Shown here one piece after another: positions 56,004-64,000 of a stretch of DNA of 64,000 bases. Both the position numbers and the translations under genes were made by a program. Under the pieces are notes generated by a model, which saw only the letters and a list, made by a program, of their open reading frames with translations, searched no databases and was not told where the DNA came from. The stretch comes from Candidatus Gastranaerophilales bacterium (GTDB lineage Bacteria; Cyanobacteriota; Vampirovibrionia; Gastranaerophilales; Gastranaerophilaceae), in NCBI GenBank assembly GCA_016280955.1, contig JAEEHV010000009.1:1-64000 (forward strand), read 5' to 3'. Within the stretch, counting starts at the first letter, position 1, and each line of letters opens with the position of its first letter.

Positions 56004-57080
56004 TTGCCAAAGGTAAGCATTATAATACCTGTTTATAACGGAGAAAAATATTTAAAACAATGTTTGGACAGCCTGCTGAATCAAACTTTATCTGATATTG
56101 AAATAATTTGTATAAATGATAATTCCAAAGACGGAAGTTTGGATATTCTGAAATCGTATGCAGACATTGATAAACGTCTCAGGATTATTAATTCAGAGAT
56201 TAATCAGGGACAGAGTGTTTCAAGAAATATTGGTATAGAAAATGCTAAAAGTGATTATATCATGTTCATAGATCAGGATGACTGGTATGATATTACTGCT
56301 TGTCAAAAAGCTTTTGAGCAGATATCCCAAAATCATAATGATTTTGTAATTTTTAATTTGTGGCATCACTGGGAAGAAGAAAACAGGCATTATATTGACG
56401 AAAAAAGGCTTAAACCGTTTGCAGAAGTAATAAATAATCCGGAAATTAAACCCTATGAAGTTAACACAAATATTTTTGTAAGTGCATATATCTGGTGCGA
56501 GATTTTCAGCAAAGAATTTTTAACCAAGAATAACATCAGATTTTTTACAGAAAAGCAAGCCGATGATGTACCGTTTTTTATACATGCTATGGTATCGGCT
56601 GAATCCGTATCTGTGATTAACGAACCTTTATACCACTATCGCAGATACAAAGAATCAACAACATCTATACGAACCGATTTATGGGAATCACTGTTTACCG
56701 CAAGAAATAAGGCATATAACTTTGTTATGCAGTCACCACACAAAGAAAGTTTTATTAATCCGTTTATAGTTTACTACATTACTACAATGCTGCATTGGTA
56801 CAAAAGTTTTACGGATGCCGATAAAACGATAAAAAAAGATTTCTATAACAAATTACGCAGTAAATTTCTTTTTATAAATAAAATTTATTCCAAAAATATT
56901 AAACTAATCAGAAAACAAATAAATTATAGTCTGTACAGACGAATAATTAACGAAAACTGGACTCTGTACTGCATTACCGAATTTATGCATAAAATGCTGT
57001 CCTTTAGAGAATCCGGCGATAAAACATGCTATTGCTTAATGCTTTTAGGAAGAAAAATAATATTCAGAAAAAAATATTAA
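56004..57080 (+). CDS. GT2 family glycosyltransferase
   Basis: 358 residues with a TTG start at 56004, eight bases after aaggag. The GT-A fold is typical: VSIIIPVYNGEKYLKQCLDSLLNQTLSDIEIICINDNSKDGS split over residues 4-45, and the metal site FIDQDDW at 89-94. The C-terminal third is helical and basic, without membrane segments. It ends 4 bases into the convergent FkbH-like gene. Donor and acceptor cannot be told. Confidence 0.92.
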   Translation: MPKVSIIIPVYNGEKYLKQCLDSLLNQTLSDIEIICINDNSKDGSLDILKSYADIDKRLRIINSEINQGQSVSRNIGIENAKSDYIMFIDQDDWYDITACQKAFEQISQNHNDFVIFNLWHHWEEENRHYIDEKRLKPFAEVINNPEIKPYEVNTNIFVSAYIWCEIFSKEFLTKNNIRFFTEKQADDVPFFIHAMVSAESVSVINEPLYHYRRYKESTTSIRTDLWESLFTARNKAYNFVMQSPHKESFINPFIVYYITTMLHWYKSFTDADKTIKKDFYNKLRSKFLFINKIYSKNIKLIRKQINYSLYRRIINENWTLYCITEFMHKMLSFRESGDKTCYCLMLLGRKIIFRKKY

Positions 57081-58858
57081 TCATCGCCTTTTTTCAATAT
57101 TAATCTTTCCTCGCCCAATGCCGAATTAACAAGGTTTATAATTTTTTCTGCAAGGTTGATATAAATACGTCTTGAAAAATGATTTATACAGTTTGAATAA
57201 TCACTGTCATCCTGTATCAAGTCAGTAAGTTCGATTATATCAATGTTATCATATTTTTTAGCAAATTCTCTGACGTATGGATTAACAATAATATGTTTTT
57301 TAACCATACCCTCATACCCTTCAAGGCATTTTTGTGTATCAATCTCACTGCCCAAAATTAAAATTAAACGGGTTTCGGGCTTAAGAGTTTCTCTAATATA
57401 TTTTAAATTCTGCAACAGCAAATCTACTGGAGGATCTCCGGCAAAATTATATTTCTGGCTGAATTGTTCCAAAATTTTTCTGCTTGCTTCTTTTTGTTCT
57501 TCAGGAATGGAAGATAATGCCCTGTCCCAATTATCTTTGTTTGTAACATCACAGTTTGCATATCCATATTCCATATAATGACCGTTGTTTTTATCAATAT
57601 ACATTCCGAGATATGTTGCCTGTAAAATACTCAAAATAATAACATCATACTTTGGATTAAAAAATTCAGTCTTAAATTCATCCGGATGCGGATAAGGGAA
57701 CTCTTTTGATAATGTTAACAGTTCTTCCATAGGCAAACGGTTTGTCTGTTCTATAAATGCCGGATGTGCATGTGATGAAATATAAACCAAATCCTTGTTC
57801 CAATACGGAAATTCCGTATCTATATTACAATCTCCGTTAATATAACAAATAGTAGAATATAAATCACACATTCCTTTGAACAAAATGTTCAGATTACTTG
57901 TTTTTTGTTCTTCTTTCTTATCTTCCGAACATATATTGTCAATAACTTCAATCCAATCGCAGACAAGGTTAAGGCTTGATGATACAGGGAAAACAATATC
58001 TATTTTCGGATGATTTAATTTTTCATATAAAAACTGTTCTACACCCATATTCATTATTCTGCATGAAAACAGGAAATGCTCTAATTCATTAGTTTGTTTA
58101 TTTAAAACATAAAAACCGCTTATTCCGTAATTTCCGTATTTATCACAAACAATTATATATGCACTTTCATATACGTCCTGTTTACTAAAAATATTTTCTA
58201 ATTCTGTTTTATCAATTCGTTTTTTGGTAAAGTTTAACTGGTTTGTTCTTCTTATTAGTTCTTCTATTCTGTCAATATTTTCCTGACAATCGTGTTTAAT
58301 ACATATTTTTATTTCACTTTTTCTTAAAAATTCTTCATTGGAACAATTTACAGCCAGTTTTTCTTTTTGTTTTCTCTCCAGAATTTTATATGACTTGAGC
58401 CGTGTATGCTCAAAATCATAAGAATTAACCAAATATAATTCTTTTGCTATTGTATTAATTTGCTCCGGATATGCAGACATAATTTTCGGACAATAAAATT
58501 TAATTTCATTTATATTTGATACATTATCATCAATAATAATAACGTTTTCTTCTCTGAGCTGCATTGCCTCAATAAGATTTTTTACCCTTTGCCCCTTTGG
58601 AGTCCAGTCAATTGAAGGAAATACAAATTTTTGCCACTGCTCATAATAACCGTTAGTAACAAATTCGGTTTTTACATTCGTATAGTCATTTTTGGAACAA
58701 ATAGAGTTCATTATTCCTCTTGTTGTAAGCTCCTGAACTAACTGTAAATTTTCCGGAATAAAAGTTACATTACCTTCTGACAAAGTTCCATGCCAGAAAG
58801 TACCGTCTAAATCCCATATAACAAGTTTTGTTTTTGTTATATCAAAATCTTTAATCAT
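57077..58858 (-). CDS. FkbH-like HAD protein with SGNH-like C-terminal domain
   Basis: 593 residues on the opposite strand to the rest of the locus. The HAD core is at the N-terminus: KLVIWDLDGTFWHGTLSEG (Asp16, Asp18), SICSKND, and VIIIDDN. A GNAT-like middle (IRRTNQLNFTKKRIDK; FLFSCRIMNMGVEQFL) follows. From ~330 an SGNH-hydrolase-like part begins FKGMCDLYSTICYI and ends NCINHFSRRIYINLA, where Ser/Asp-His of that fold would lie but the nucleophile is not standard. No ACP gene lies beside it; it may share the one at 45.2 kb. agaggg precedes the ATG. Confidence 0.75.
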   Translation of the reverse strand: MIKDFDITKTKLVIWDLDGTFWHGTLSEGNVTFIPENLQLVQELTTRGIMNSICSKNDYTNVKTEFVTNGYYEQWQKFVFPSIDWTPKGQRVKNLIEAMQLREENVIIIDDNVSNINEIKFYCPKIMSAYPEQINTIAKELYLVNSYDFEHTRLKSYKILERKQKEKLAVNCSNEEFLRKSEIKICIKHDCQENIDRIEELIRRTNQLNFTKKRIDKTELENIFSKQDVYESAYIIVCDKYGNYGISGFYVLNKQTNELEHFLFSCRIMNMGVEQFLYEKLNHPKIDIVFPVSSSLNLVCDWIEVIDNICSEDKKEEQKTSNLNILFKGMCDLYSTICYINGDCNIDTEFPYWNKDLVYISSHAHPAFIEQTNRLPMEELLTLSKEFPYPHPDEFKTEFFNPKYDVIILSILQATYLGMYIDKNNGHYMEYGYANCDVTNKDNWDRALSSIPEEQKEASRKILEQFSQKYNFAGDPPVDLLLQNLKYIRETLKPETRLILILGSEIDTQKCLEGYEGMVKKHIIVNPYVREFAKKYDNIDIIELTDLIQDDSDYSNCINHFSRRIYINLAEKIINLVNSALGEERLILKKGDD

Positions 58859-58968
58859 ATAAAATCCCTCTTAAATCACCCAAAAAGCTTTCTTATGATT
58901 ACAGAATATCATAAAAGCCAATGTTTATAAATACACTGAAAAACCGATGTTTTATAATTGTATAAATT

Positions 58969-58998
58969 AAAAAACGCCCTTAAATTAAGGGCGTTTTT
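58969..58998 (-). terminator. Rho-independent terminator after the haemagglutinin-type gene
   Basis: cgccctta (58975-58982) and taagggcg (58986-58993) with an A-run and T-run on either side. It lies 19 bases past the stop of the minus-strand gene. Confidence 0.92.
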
Positions 58999-59016
58999 CT
59001 TATTATCTCAAGAAAA

Positions 59017-61140
59017 TTAATTATTCATCGGATAAGCTCTGACAACCGTTACAGAACCGTCAACATTCTTACGGATAGGACCTTCAATGTCATCATCGTC
59101 AAGGTCTGCCGCAAATGCAACAGGTGTATTAACTAACGGTTTCATTGGATCTTCAGGAACCCAGTTCTTAACCCTAACGTTATCGTCGTCAGTCGGTTTG
59201 ATTGGCTGATCCGGAGTCGGATCAGGTGGTGTCGGAGGATCCGGAGTTGGTGTTGGCGGTGGAACAGGTCCAGGAGTTTTGTCCGGTCCGTATAAGTATG
59301 TTGTTTTTTCTCCCGGTTGAAGAGTTGGCTGGTTGTATCCGCCGTCAGCGAGTTCATAAGTAATCTCTTCATCAGGTTTAATTGTAACAACTTTGTCATC
59401 TCTTATGCTGGTAAAGTTTGTAGTAAACTTTCTGTTCGGATAATCAAGTTTGAGGTAGTCTGTTTCAGGTCCGACATTAATGTTGTTTGCCTGAACATCA
59501 CCGGTTATTGTGATTTTCTTGCCCGGAGCTACAAGGTTAATATCACTTGCGTTAGCACCGTTTACAAGTAAATCGTTCTTTGATTTTATATAAACCTGAA
59601 CATTATTACCGCCGGGTGAAAGTTTTGGAGTTTCCAGTTTGGTAATTGTTCCGCCGTCAATTGTCAAATAATCATGATTTGAAGGAATATCAGCCGGAAT
59701 ATGTGTATAATTTTCCATTATATCAATAACAGTATTATCTGTTGTATTTGTTGTTCCTTTTATACCGCCGATATAACCTGCTGATTTGAATTGGTATGTA
59801 TCAGCCTTTATAACAGCTTTGCCGTCAGAAAGAATATTTCCGCCGTAAGAACGGGTGCTGTCAACACCTTTTCTTGCTTCGTAATTAATATTTTTAGCTT
59901 CTGTATCAATAGTAGTCATAATATGACCTGCTGTTGTTTTAGCATTAATGTCACCGCCAACAGTCAGTTTACCGCTAAGTAAATATCCCTGATATGGTGC
60001 TGCATTGTTTGTAATTTTATAGTTACCGATGTGAATATTCTGTGATGCATCAATATCCAAATTGCCACCGATATTTGTATCACCTATTACATGAACATAA
60101 TGGTTAAATTTGTTTGAATAAATCGGTTCAATTCCTGTAGTAGTTAATTTAGCATCTCCGTCAACAGTAACATTGCCGATATCTACAAAACCGCCATCAT
60201 TTGACATATTTGCGTTTCCGGTAACATAAGAATGTCTTACCATAAGTTGTTCGCCATGTCCTTTGGTGTCCATATCACCGTCAACAGTAAATGTTTTGCC
60301 ATTTGATGTTTCATTGATTCTAACCCATCCGCCGGTTTCAGAGGTTAAATTACCTTTGATTGAACCTCCGTCTTCAACAGCGAAAGCACCAACATCATTT
60401 GTAATAACTACATCGCCGTTTATATCCATTGCTGTTAAACGTGTAACTGCTTTATTTGCAACCGGGGATGCAAGACCTGCTGCTATATAATCTGCACCGT
60501 TTGCAGTAACAAGTTTTAATGTATTTGCTTTAACTGCAGAATTTACACCTGTAATTTTCGGAGCAAATATATTAAAATCGCCGCCTACAGAGAAATTTGA
60601 ATCTTTTATTTGTACCTGAATCAAATCAGGAGTGCCGTTTGTTCCCCAGTCATCACTTTTTAATTTTGTATAAGTACCGTCAGTAATATTGTTTACATTA
60701 ACATTTGACATGTCTTTTGTTGTAATCATGGTATCACCGGCAGTTGTAAATTTAGCACCGTCAAATAATACACCGTTCGGGTTAGATATAATTAATTTGC
60801 CAATGCCGCTATCTGCGTTTACCCTACCATAAATTCTGGACATATTATTGTTTACGGTATTCAAAATTGTTAAATTGTTTGCAGTACCTACAGTATTAAA
60901 ATTCATTGTTTCGTTACTGTTAAGGTTTAATGAATCCCATTTTACATGCGTATTTGCATTAAAGTTTAAGTCAACCTGGTTTGTGCCGGGGACAACGTTT
61001 TGCAGACCGCCTGAATGTGAATCAATGACTGCACCGCCTAATCCGCCACCTAATCCGGTGTCTATTGATGCGACGGAAATTTGCATTGTTGCGAATAATG
61101 TACTTAAAGCTATTGCTGATAATTTCTTGAGATTTTTCAT
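59017..61140 (-). CDS. Filamentous-haemagglutinin-type exoprotein
   Basis: 707 residues from the ATG at 61140 (gaagg upstream; an ATG at 61194 is rejected). A signal peptide (MKNLKKLSAIALSTLFATMQISVA) precedes a TPS/haemagg_act domain: NVVPGTNQVDLNFNANTHVKW, SRIYGRVNADSGIGKLIISNPNGVLFDGAKFTTAG. The remainder is repeating beta-helix (GDVNITNDVG-like strands). A Pro/Thr/Asp linker lies near 615-645 and the protein ends VTVVRAYPMNN. TPS exoproteins are exported by a TpsB partner; none is in the window. No C-terminal barrel is visible. Likely an adhesin or surface fibre. Confidence 0.85.
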   Translation of the reverse strand: MKNLKKLSAIALSTLFATMQISVASIDTGLGGGLGGAVIDSHSGGLQNVVPGTNQVDLNFNANTHVKWDSLNLNSNETMNFNTVGTANNLTILNTVNNNMSRIYGRVNADSGIGKLIISNPNGVLFDGAKFTTAGDTMITTKDMSNVNVNNITDGTYTKLKSDDWGTNGTPDLIQVQIKDSNFSVGGDFNIFAPKITGVNSAVKANTLKLVTANGADYIAAGLASPVANKAVTRLTAMDINGDVVITNDVGAFAVEDGGSIKGNLTSETGGWVRINETSNGKTFTVDGDMDTKGHGEQLMVRHSYVTGNANMSNDGGFVDIGNVTVDGDAKLTTTGIEPIYSNKFNHYVHVIGDTNIGGNLDIDASQNIHIGNYKITNNAAPYQGYLLSGKLTVGGDINAKTTAGHIMTTIDTEAKNINYEARKGVDSTRSYGGNILSDGKAVIKADTYQFKSAGYIGGIKGTTNTTDNTVIDIMENYTHIPADIPSNHDYLTIDGGTITKLETPKLSPGGNNVQVYIKSKNDLLVNGANASDINLVAPGKKITITGDVQANNINVGPETDYLKLDYPNRKFTTNFTSIRDDKVVTIKPDEEITYELADGGYNQPTLQPGEKTTYLYGPDKTPGPVPPPTPTPDPPTPPDPTPDQPIKPTDDDNVRVKNWVPEDPMKPLVNTPVAFAADLDDDDIEGPIRKNVDGSVTVVRAYPMNN

Positions 61141-61303
61141 ACACAACTTCCTTCTATTTTGACTATTGTCACATTTATATTCTACTATTAACAAAAATCA
61201 AAAATAAAATATTTGTGTATTTCTTTTGAAATTTCCTTCAAATTGTTACAAAAATTAATAAATTATTTGTTTCATAACAAAAAATTTTAAATAAATTAAC
61301 TTT

Positions 61304-61323
61304 TATAGACCAGATGGTCTATA
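61304..61323. promoter_or_regulatory. Perfect 9-bp palindrome, candidate operator
   Basis: tatagacca and its complement with a 2-base centre, in the divergent region between the haemagglutinin-type gene and the lytic transglycosylase gene. It is 164 bases from the former start and 112 from the latter. Its size fits a dimeric repressor site; no T-run follows, so it is not a terminator. Confidence 0.5.
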
Positions 61324-61434
61324 TACATAAAAAAATTCCAATCCAATGATTGATGAATATTGACATAATAAGGTTTATAGTACATGTGGGGAGAGGTAGA
61401 ATCAAATCTGCTCTCATAAAAATGGTAAGTAAAA

Positions 61435-61986
61435 ATGAACATGTCAAGCTTGGATATAACATTACACAGAATCCAGTCGATTGAAAACCAATTTCAGTCA
61501 CTTCTATCTTATGGTGTCCAAAAACCTGCAGAGGATTTCCAAAAGATACTGGATTCTTCAATTGAAAATAAAAAGAATCCAAACCCGACATCAAGAAGCG
61601 AAATTAACGATTTAATCGACAAATATTCCGCAGAAGCAGGACTTGATGTTGATTTTGTAAAAGCAGTAATTAATCAGGAATCCGGTTTTAATCCGAATGC
61701 AACTTCCAAATGCGGTGCAATGGGATTAATGCAGCTCATGCCGGGAACTGCTCAGGGCTTGGGAGTTACAAATGCTTATGATCCCGAGCAAAATATTCAG
61801 GGCGGAACAAAATATCTGAAAGGCCTGCTTGACAGATTTGACAATAACAAATCTCTTGCCCTTGCCGCATACAATGCAGGCCCGAATGCAGTTAAAAAAT
61901 ACGGCGGAATTCCTCCTTATCAGGAAACACAAAATTATGTAAAAAGTGTTTTGTCAAAATATGACAGAATGAAAGGAGAAGGATAA
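61435..61986 (+). CDS. SLT-family lytic transglycosylase
   Basis: 183 residues. The N-terminal ~55 residues are helical ([13 protein letters not shown]). The C-terminal SLT domain has [21 protein letters not shown] (catalytic Glu in NQES), [18 protein letters not shown], and [21 protein letters not shown]. It cuts peptidoglycan with formation of anhydromuramic acid. No signal peptide is obvious, as with flagellum-associated FlgJ-like transglycosylases, and the next gene is a flagellar rod or hook protein. Local wall opening for the flagellum is the probable role. Confidence 0.88.
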   Translation: MNMSSLDITLHRIQSIENQFQSLLSYGVQKPAEDFQKILDSSIENKKNPNPTSRSEINDLIDKYSAEAGLDVDFVKAVINQESGFNPNATSKCGAMGLMQLMPGTAQGLGVTNAYDPEQNIQGGTKYLKGLLDRFDNNKSLALAAYNAGPNAVKKYGGIPPYQETQNYVKSVLSKYDRMKGEG

Positions 61987-62042
61987 GGGCAAATGCATTA
62001 CAATTTAAGTACGACTCATACAAAATATAAGGGGGAAAACAA

Positions 62043-62867
62043 GTGATTTTACGAGGATTAGAATCTTGTGCAAATGGCATGCTTGCCCTTATGGACATGA
62101 ACGATAATACTGCAAATAACCTGGCTAACGTTAATACCGTAGGTTATAAAAAAGGTTCAATAAAATTTAAAGATATATTGGAATCCGCTGTTTATACACA
62201 ATCCGAATCAATATTAAGAAACGATTCTACAAGATATCTGGGTAATTTAAGTGTCGGAAGTACCGCACTGCAGTACACTCACGATTTTTCTCAGGGTGCA
62301 TTAAACCAGACCGACAACCCTTACGATTTGGCAATAGAAGGTGACGGTTTCTTTAAAATACAAGATGTTGACGGAAAAATATTCTATACAAGAAATGGCT
62401 CATTCACCAAAAACGACCAGGATTATTTGGTAACAAAACAGGGTGAATATGTTTTGGATATAAATAACCGAAGGATAAGAATGATTCCGGAGGATTTAGA
62501 CCCCGATTTAATCAGAGATAAAGTTCAGATTATTATCGGAGAGCAAGGTACAATCGAGATGAACGCAGGACTTCAGAAAGTACCTATGCAGACAATCGGT
62601 GTATGGGATTTTTCCAATAAGGATGATTTGTTTGAAATAAGTGATACCAGATTCATACCGCAAACACCGGAAGAAAATCCCGAACTTCGTTCCGAAAAAT
62701 TTGTAATTCAGCAGGGCATGCTCGAACTTTCAAACTCTAATGTTATCAGAGAAATGATTAATACAATAAGCACTCAGAGAAACTACGAAAGTCTTGCAAA
62801 AATTGTCAGAACTAATAATGAAACCCTTGATACTGCCGTTGCTCTGGGCAGAATAAGACAAAGCTAG
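62043..62867 (+). CDS. Flagellar basal-body rod/hook-type protein (FlgF/FlgG family)
   Basis: 274 residues with a GTG start at 62043 (ggggga upstream). The N-terminal NNLANVNTVGYKKG is the flg_bb_rod motif; PYDLAIEGDGFFKIQDVDG is the FlgE/F/G core; and the C-terminus MLELSNSNVIREMINTISTQRNYES matches the distal-rod ending. It could be FlgF or FlgG; the length (274) fits either. It is exported by the machinery of fliFGHI at 33-37 kb. Confidence 0.88.
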   Translation: MILRGLESCANGMLALMDMNDNTANNLANVNTVGYKKGSIKFKDILESAVYTQSESILRNDSTRYLGNLSVGSTALQYTHDFSQGALNQTDNPYDLAIEGDGFFKIQDVDGKIFYTRNGSFTKNDQDYLVTKQGEYVLDINNRRIRMIPEDLDPDLIRDKVQIIIGEQGTIEMNAGLQKVPMQTIGVWDFSNKDDLFEISDTRFIPQTPEENPELRSEKFVIQQGMLELSNSNVIREMINTISTQRNYESLAKIVRTNNETLDTAVALGRIRQS

Positions 62868-63003
62868 TAATGCTTCTTAAAGGTTTATATTTTATTTACC
62901 CCATCCTGAAATATTAATTTTTTGTTTATTTTTTAAGGTTTCCTTGAAAACAATGCTTTAATGATAATGTAAGAAAAGTGAATAAAAATAAGGAGACATA
63001 AAA

Positions 63004-64000
63004 ATGGCAAAAACAATAGGTATTGACTTAGGTACAACAAACTCAGTCGTAGCAGTTATGGAAGGCGGCAAACCAACCGTTATAGCAAACGCAGAAGGTA
63101 TGAGAACAACTCCTTCTATCGTTGGTTTTTCAAAAACAGGTGAAAGATTAGTCGGTCAGTTAGCAAAAAGACAGGCAATTCTTAACCCTGATAAAACAAT
63201 CGCATCTATCAAACGTCACATGGGCGAAGATTATAAGAAAAATATTGACGGAAAAGATTACACTCCGCAAGAAATTTCAGCAATGATTTTGAGAAAATTA
63301 GCTGATGATGCATCTAATTATTTAGGTGAAAAAGTTACATCTGCAGTTATCACAGTTCCAGCTTACTTTAACGATGCACAAAGACAAGCAACAAAAGATG
63401 CAGGTAAGATTGCAGGCTTAGATGTTCTTCGTATCGTTAACGAACCTACAGCAGCAGCTCTTGCTTACGGCTTGGAAAAAGATAAATCGGAAAAAGTTCT
63501 TGTATTCGACTTAGGCGGCGGTACTTTCGATGTATCTATTCTTGAAATCGGCGACGGTGTACACGAAGTTCTTTCAACATCAGGTGATACTCACTTAGGC
63601 GGTGATGACTTCGACCAAAAAATCATTAACTGGATTTGCGAAGAATTCAAAAAACAGGAAGGCATGGACTTAACAGGTGACAAACAGGCTATGCAGCGTA
63701 TTAAAGAAGCTGCTGAAAAAGCTAAATGCGAACTTTCTTCAGTTGTTGAAACAACTATCAGCTTACCTTATATCACAGCTGATGCTAACGGTCCTAAGCA
63801 CCTTGAATTAACTCTTTCAAGAGCAAAATTTGAAGACCTTTCAAGAGATTTGTTAGACAGATGTAAAAAACCTGTTGAACAGGCATTATCAGATGCAGGT
63901 TTGACAAAGAACGATATTAACGAAGTTGTTTTAGTCGGCGGTTCTACCCGTATTCCTGCTGTTCAACAATTAGTAAAAGAATACACAGGTAAAGAACCTA
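63004..64000 (+). CDS. dnaK: Chaperone DnaK, 5' part
   Basis: The first 332 codons of Hsp70, cut by the window end. ATG at 63004 follows aaggag. It begins [22 protein letters not shown], the ATPase signature. Other landmarks: [21 protein letters not shown] near 120, [30 protein letters not shown], and [16 protein letters not shown] near 308-323. DnaK folds and holds client proteins with DnaJ and GrpE. No CIRCE inverted repeat is seen upstream; the region 62868-63003 shows only A/T-rich sequence. Confidence 0.97.
   Translation, partial: MAKTIGIDLGTTNSVVAVMEGGKPTVIANAEGMRTTPSIVGFSKTGERLVGQLAKRQAILNPDKTIASIKRHMGEDYKKNIDGKDYTPQEISAMILRKLADDASNYLGEKVTSAVITVPAYFNDAQRQATKDAGKIAGLDVLRIVNEPTAAALAYGLEKDKSEKVLVFDLGGGTFDVSILEIGDGVHEVLSTSGDTHLGGDDFDQKIINWICEEFKKQEGMDLTGDKQAMQRIKEAAEKAKCELSSVVETTISLPYITADANGPKHLELTLSRAKFEDLSRDLLDRCKKPVEQALSDAGLTKNDINEVVLVGGSTRIPAVQQLVKEYTGKEP

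Noticed and set aside
62868-63003. Search for a CIRCE or sigma-32 site before dnaK
   Set aside because: No inverted repeat of the CIRCE type and no clear heat-shock promoter was found.
1-64000. CRISPR array, insertion sequence, prophage or rRNA
   Set aside because: No regularly spaced repeats, transposase, integrase or phage structural genes, and no rRNA-like sequence were seen.

Overview
The window is a 64 kb piece of a low-GC, double-membraned bacterial chromosome. It carries outer-membrane and secretion proteins (an autotransporter-like protein, a filamentous-haemagglutinin-type exoprotein, a secretin, an OmpH/Skp-type protein), type IV pilus and flagellar genes, a cyanobacterial-style DUF2993 protein, and an S1 protein of cyanobacterial length (348 residues, four S1 repeats). 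This fits a gut member of the non-photosynthetic cyanobacterial sister group (Melainabacteria/Vampirovibrionia, Gastranaerophilales). The assignment is inference from gene content and base composition; no rRNA gene is present to settle it.

Layout. 1-9.1 kb: end of a large autotransporter-like protein, an OmpH-like chaperone, a glucan-water-dikinase-like enzyme, an EF-hand protein, glutamate dehydrogenase and a short-chain dehydrogenase. 9.2-15.1 kb: type IV pilus operon on the minus strand (PilP-like, PilQ, PilB, PilC). 15.3-24.4 kb: HD-domain protein, a barrel-like protein without a signal peptide, tRNA-Glu, Map, the IspH-S1 pair, a TPR protein with an acidic tail, and TcdA. 24.4-32.8 kb: PriA, a polyprenyl-phosphate sugar transferase, BioY-like, RimI, HicB-like, GerMN and DUF2993 proteins, and a HAD phosphatase. 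32.9-37.7 kb: fliF-fliG-fliH-fliI. 37.9-39.2 kb: uridine-kinase-like gene, a small ORF, a structured non-coding element and tRNA-Pro.

40.4-42.0 kb holds the most unusual item: a secreted-type protein with three RYAGPPNPA repeats, followed 8 bases later by a radical SAM/SPASM enzyme. This has the organisation of a ribosomally made, post-translationally modified peptide (RiPP) system.

43.2-58.9 kb is a surface-glycan locus of thirteen genes: sugar ketoisomerase, FkbH-like HAD protein, acyl carrier protein, acetyltransferase/VOC fusion, two tandemly duplicated glycosyltransferases (the second fused to a CDP-glycerol glycerophosphotransferase-like domain), asparagine-synthase-like amidotransferase, glycerol-3-phosphate cytidylyltransferase, radical SAM protein, sugar aminotransferase, two more glycosyltransferases, and a second FkbH-like protein on the other strand. 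Together they suggest a glycan carrying a 3-amino-3,6-dideoxy sugar and glycerol-phosphate or glyceryl groups.

59-64 kb: filamentous-haemagglutinin-type exoprotein, a lytic transglycosylase next to a flagellar rod/hook gene, and the 5' part of dnaK.
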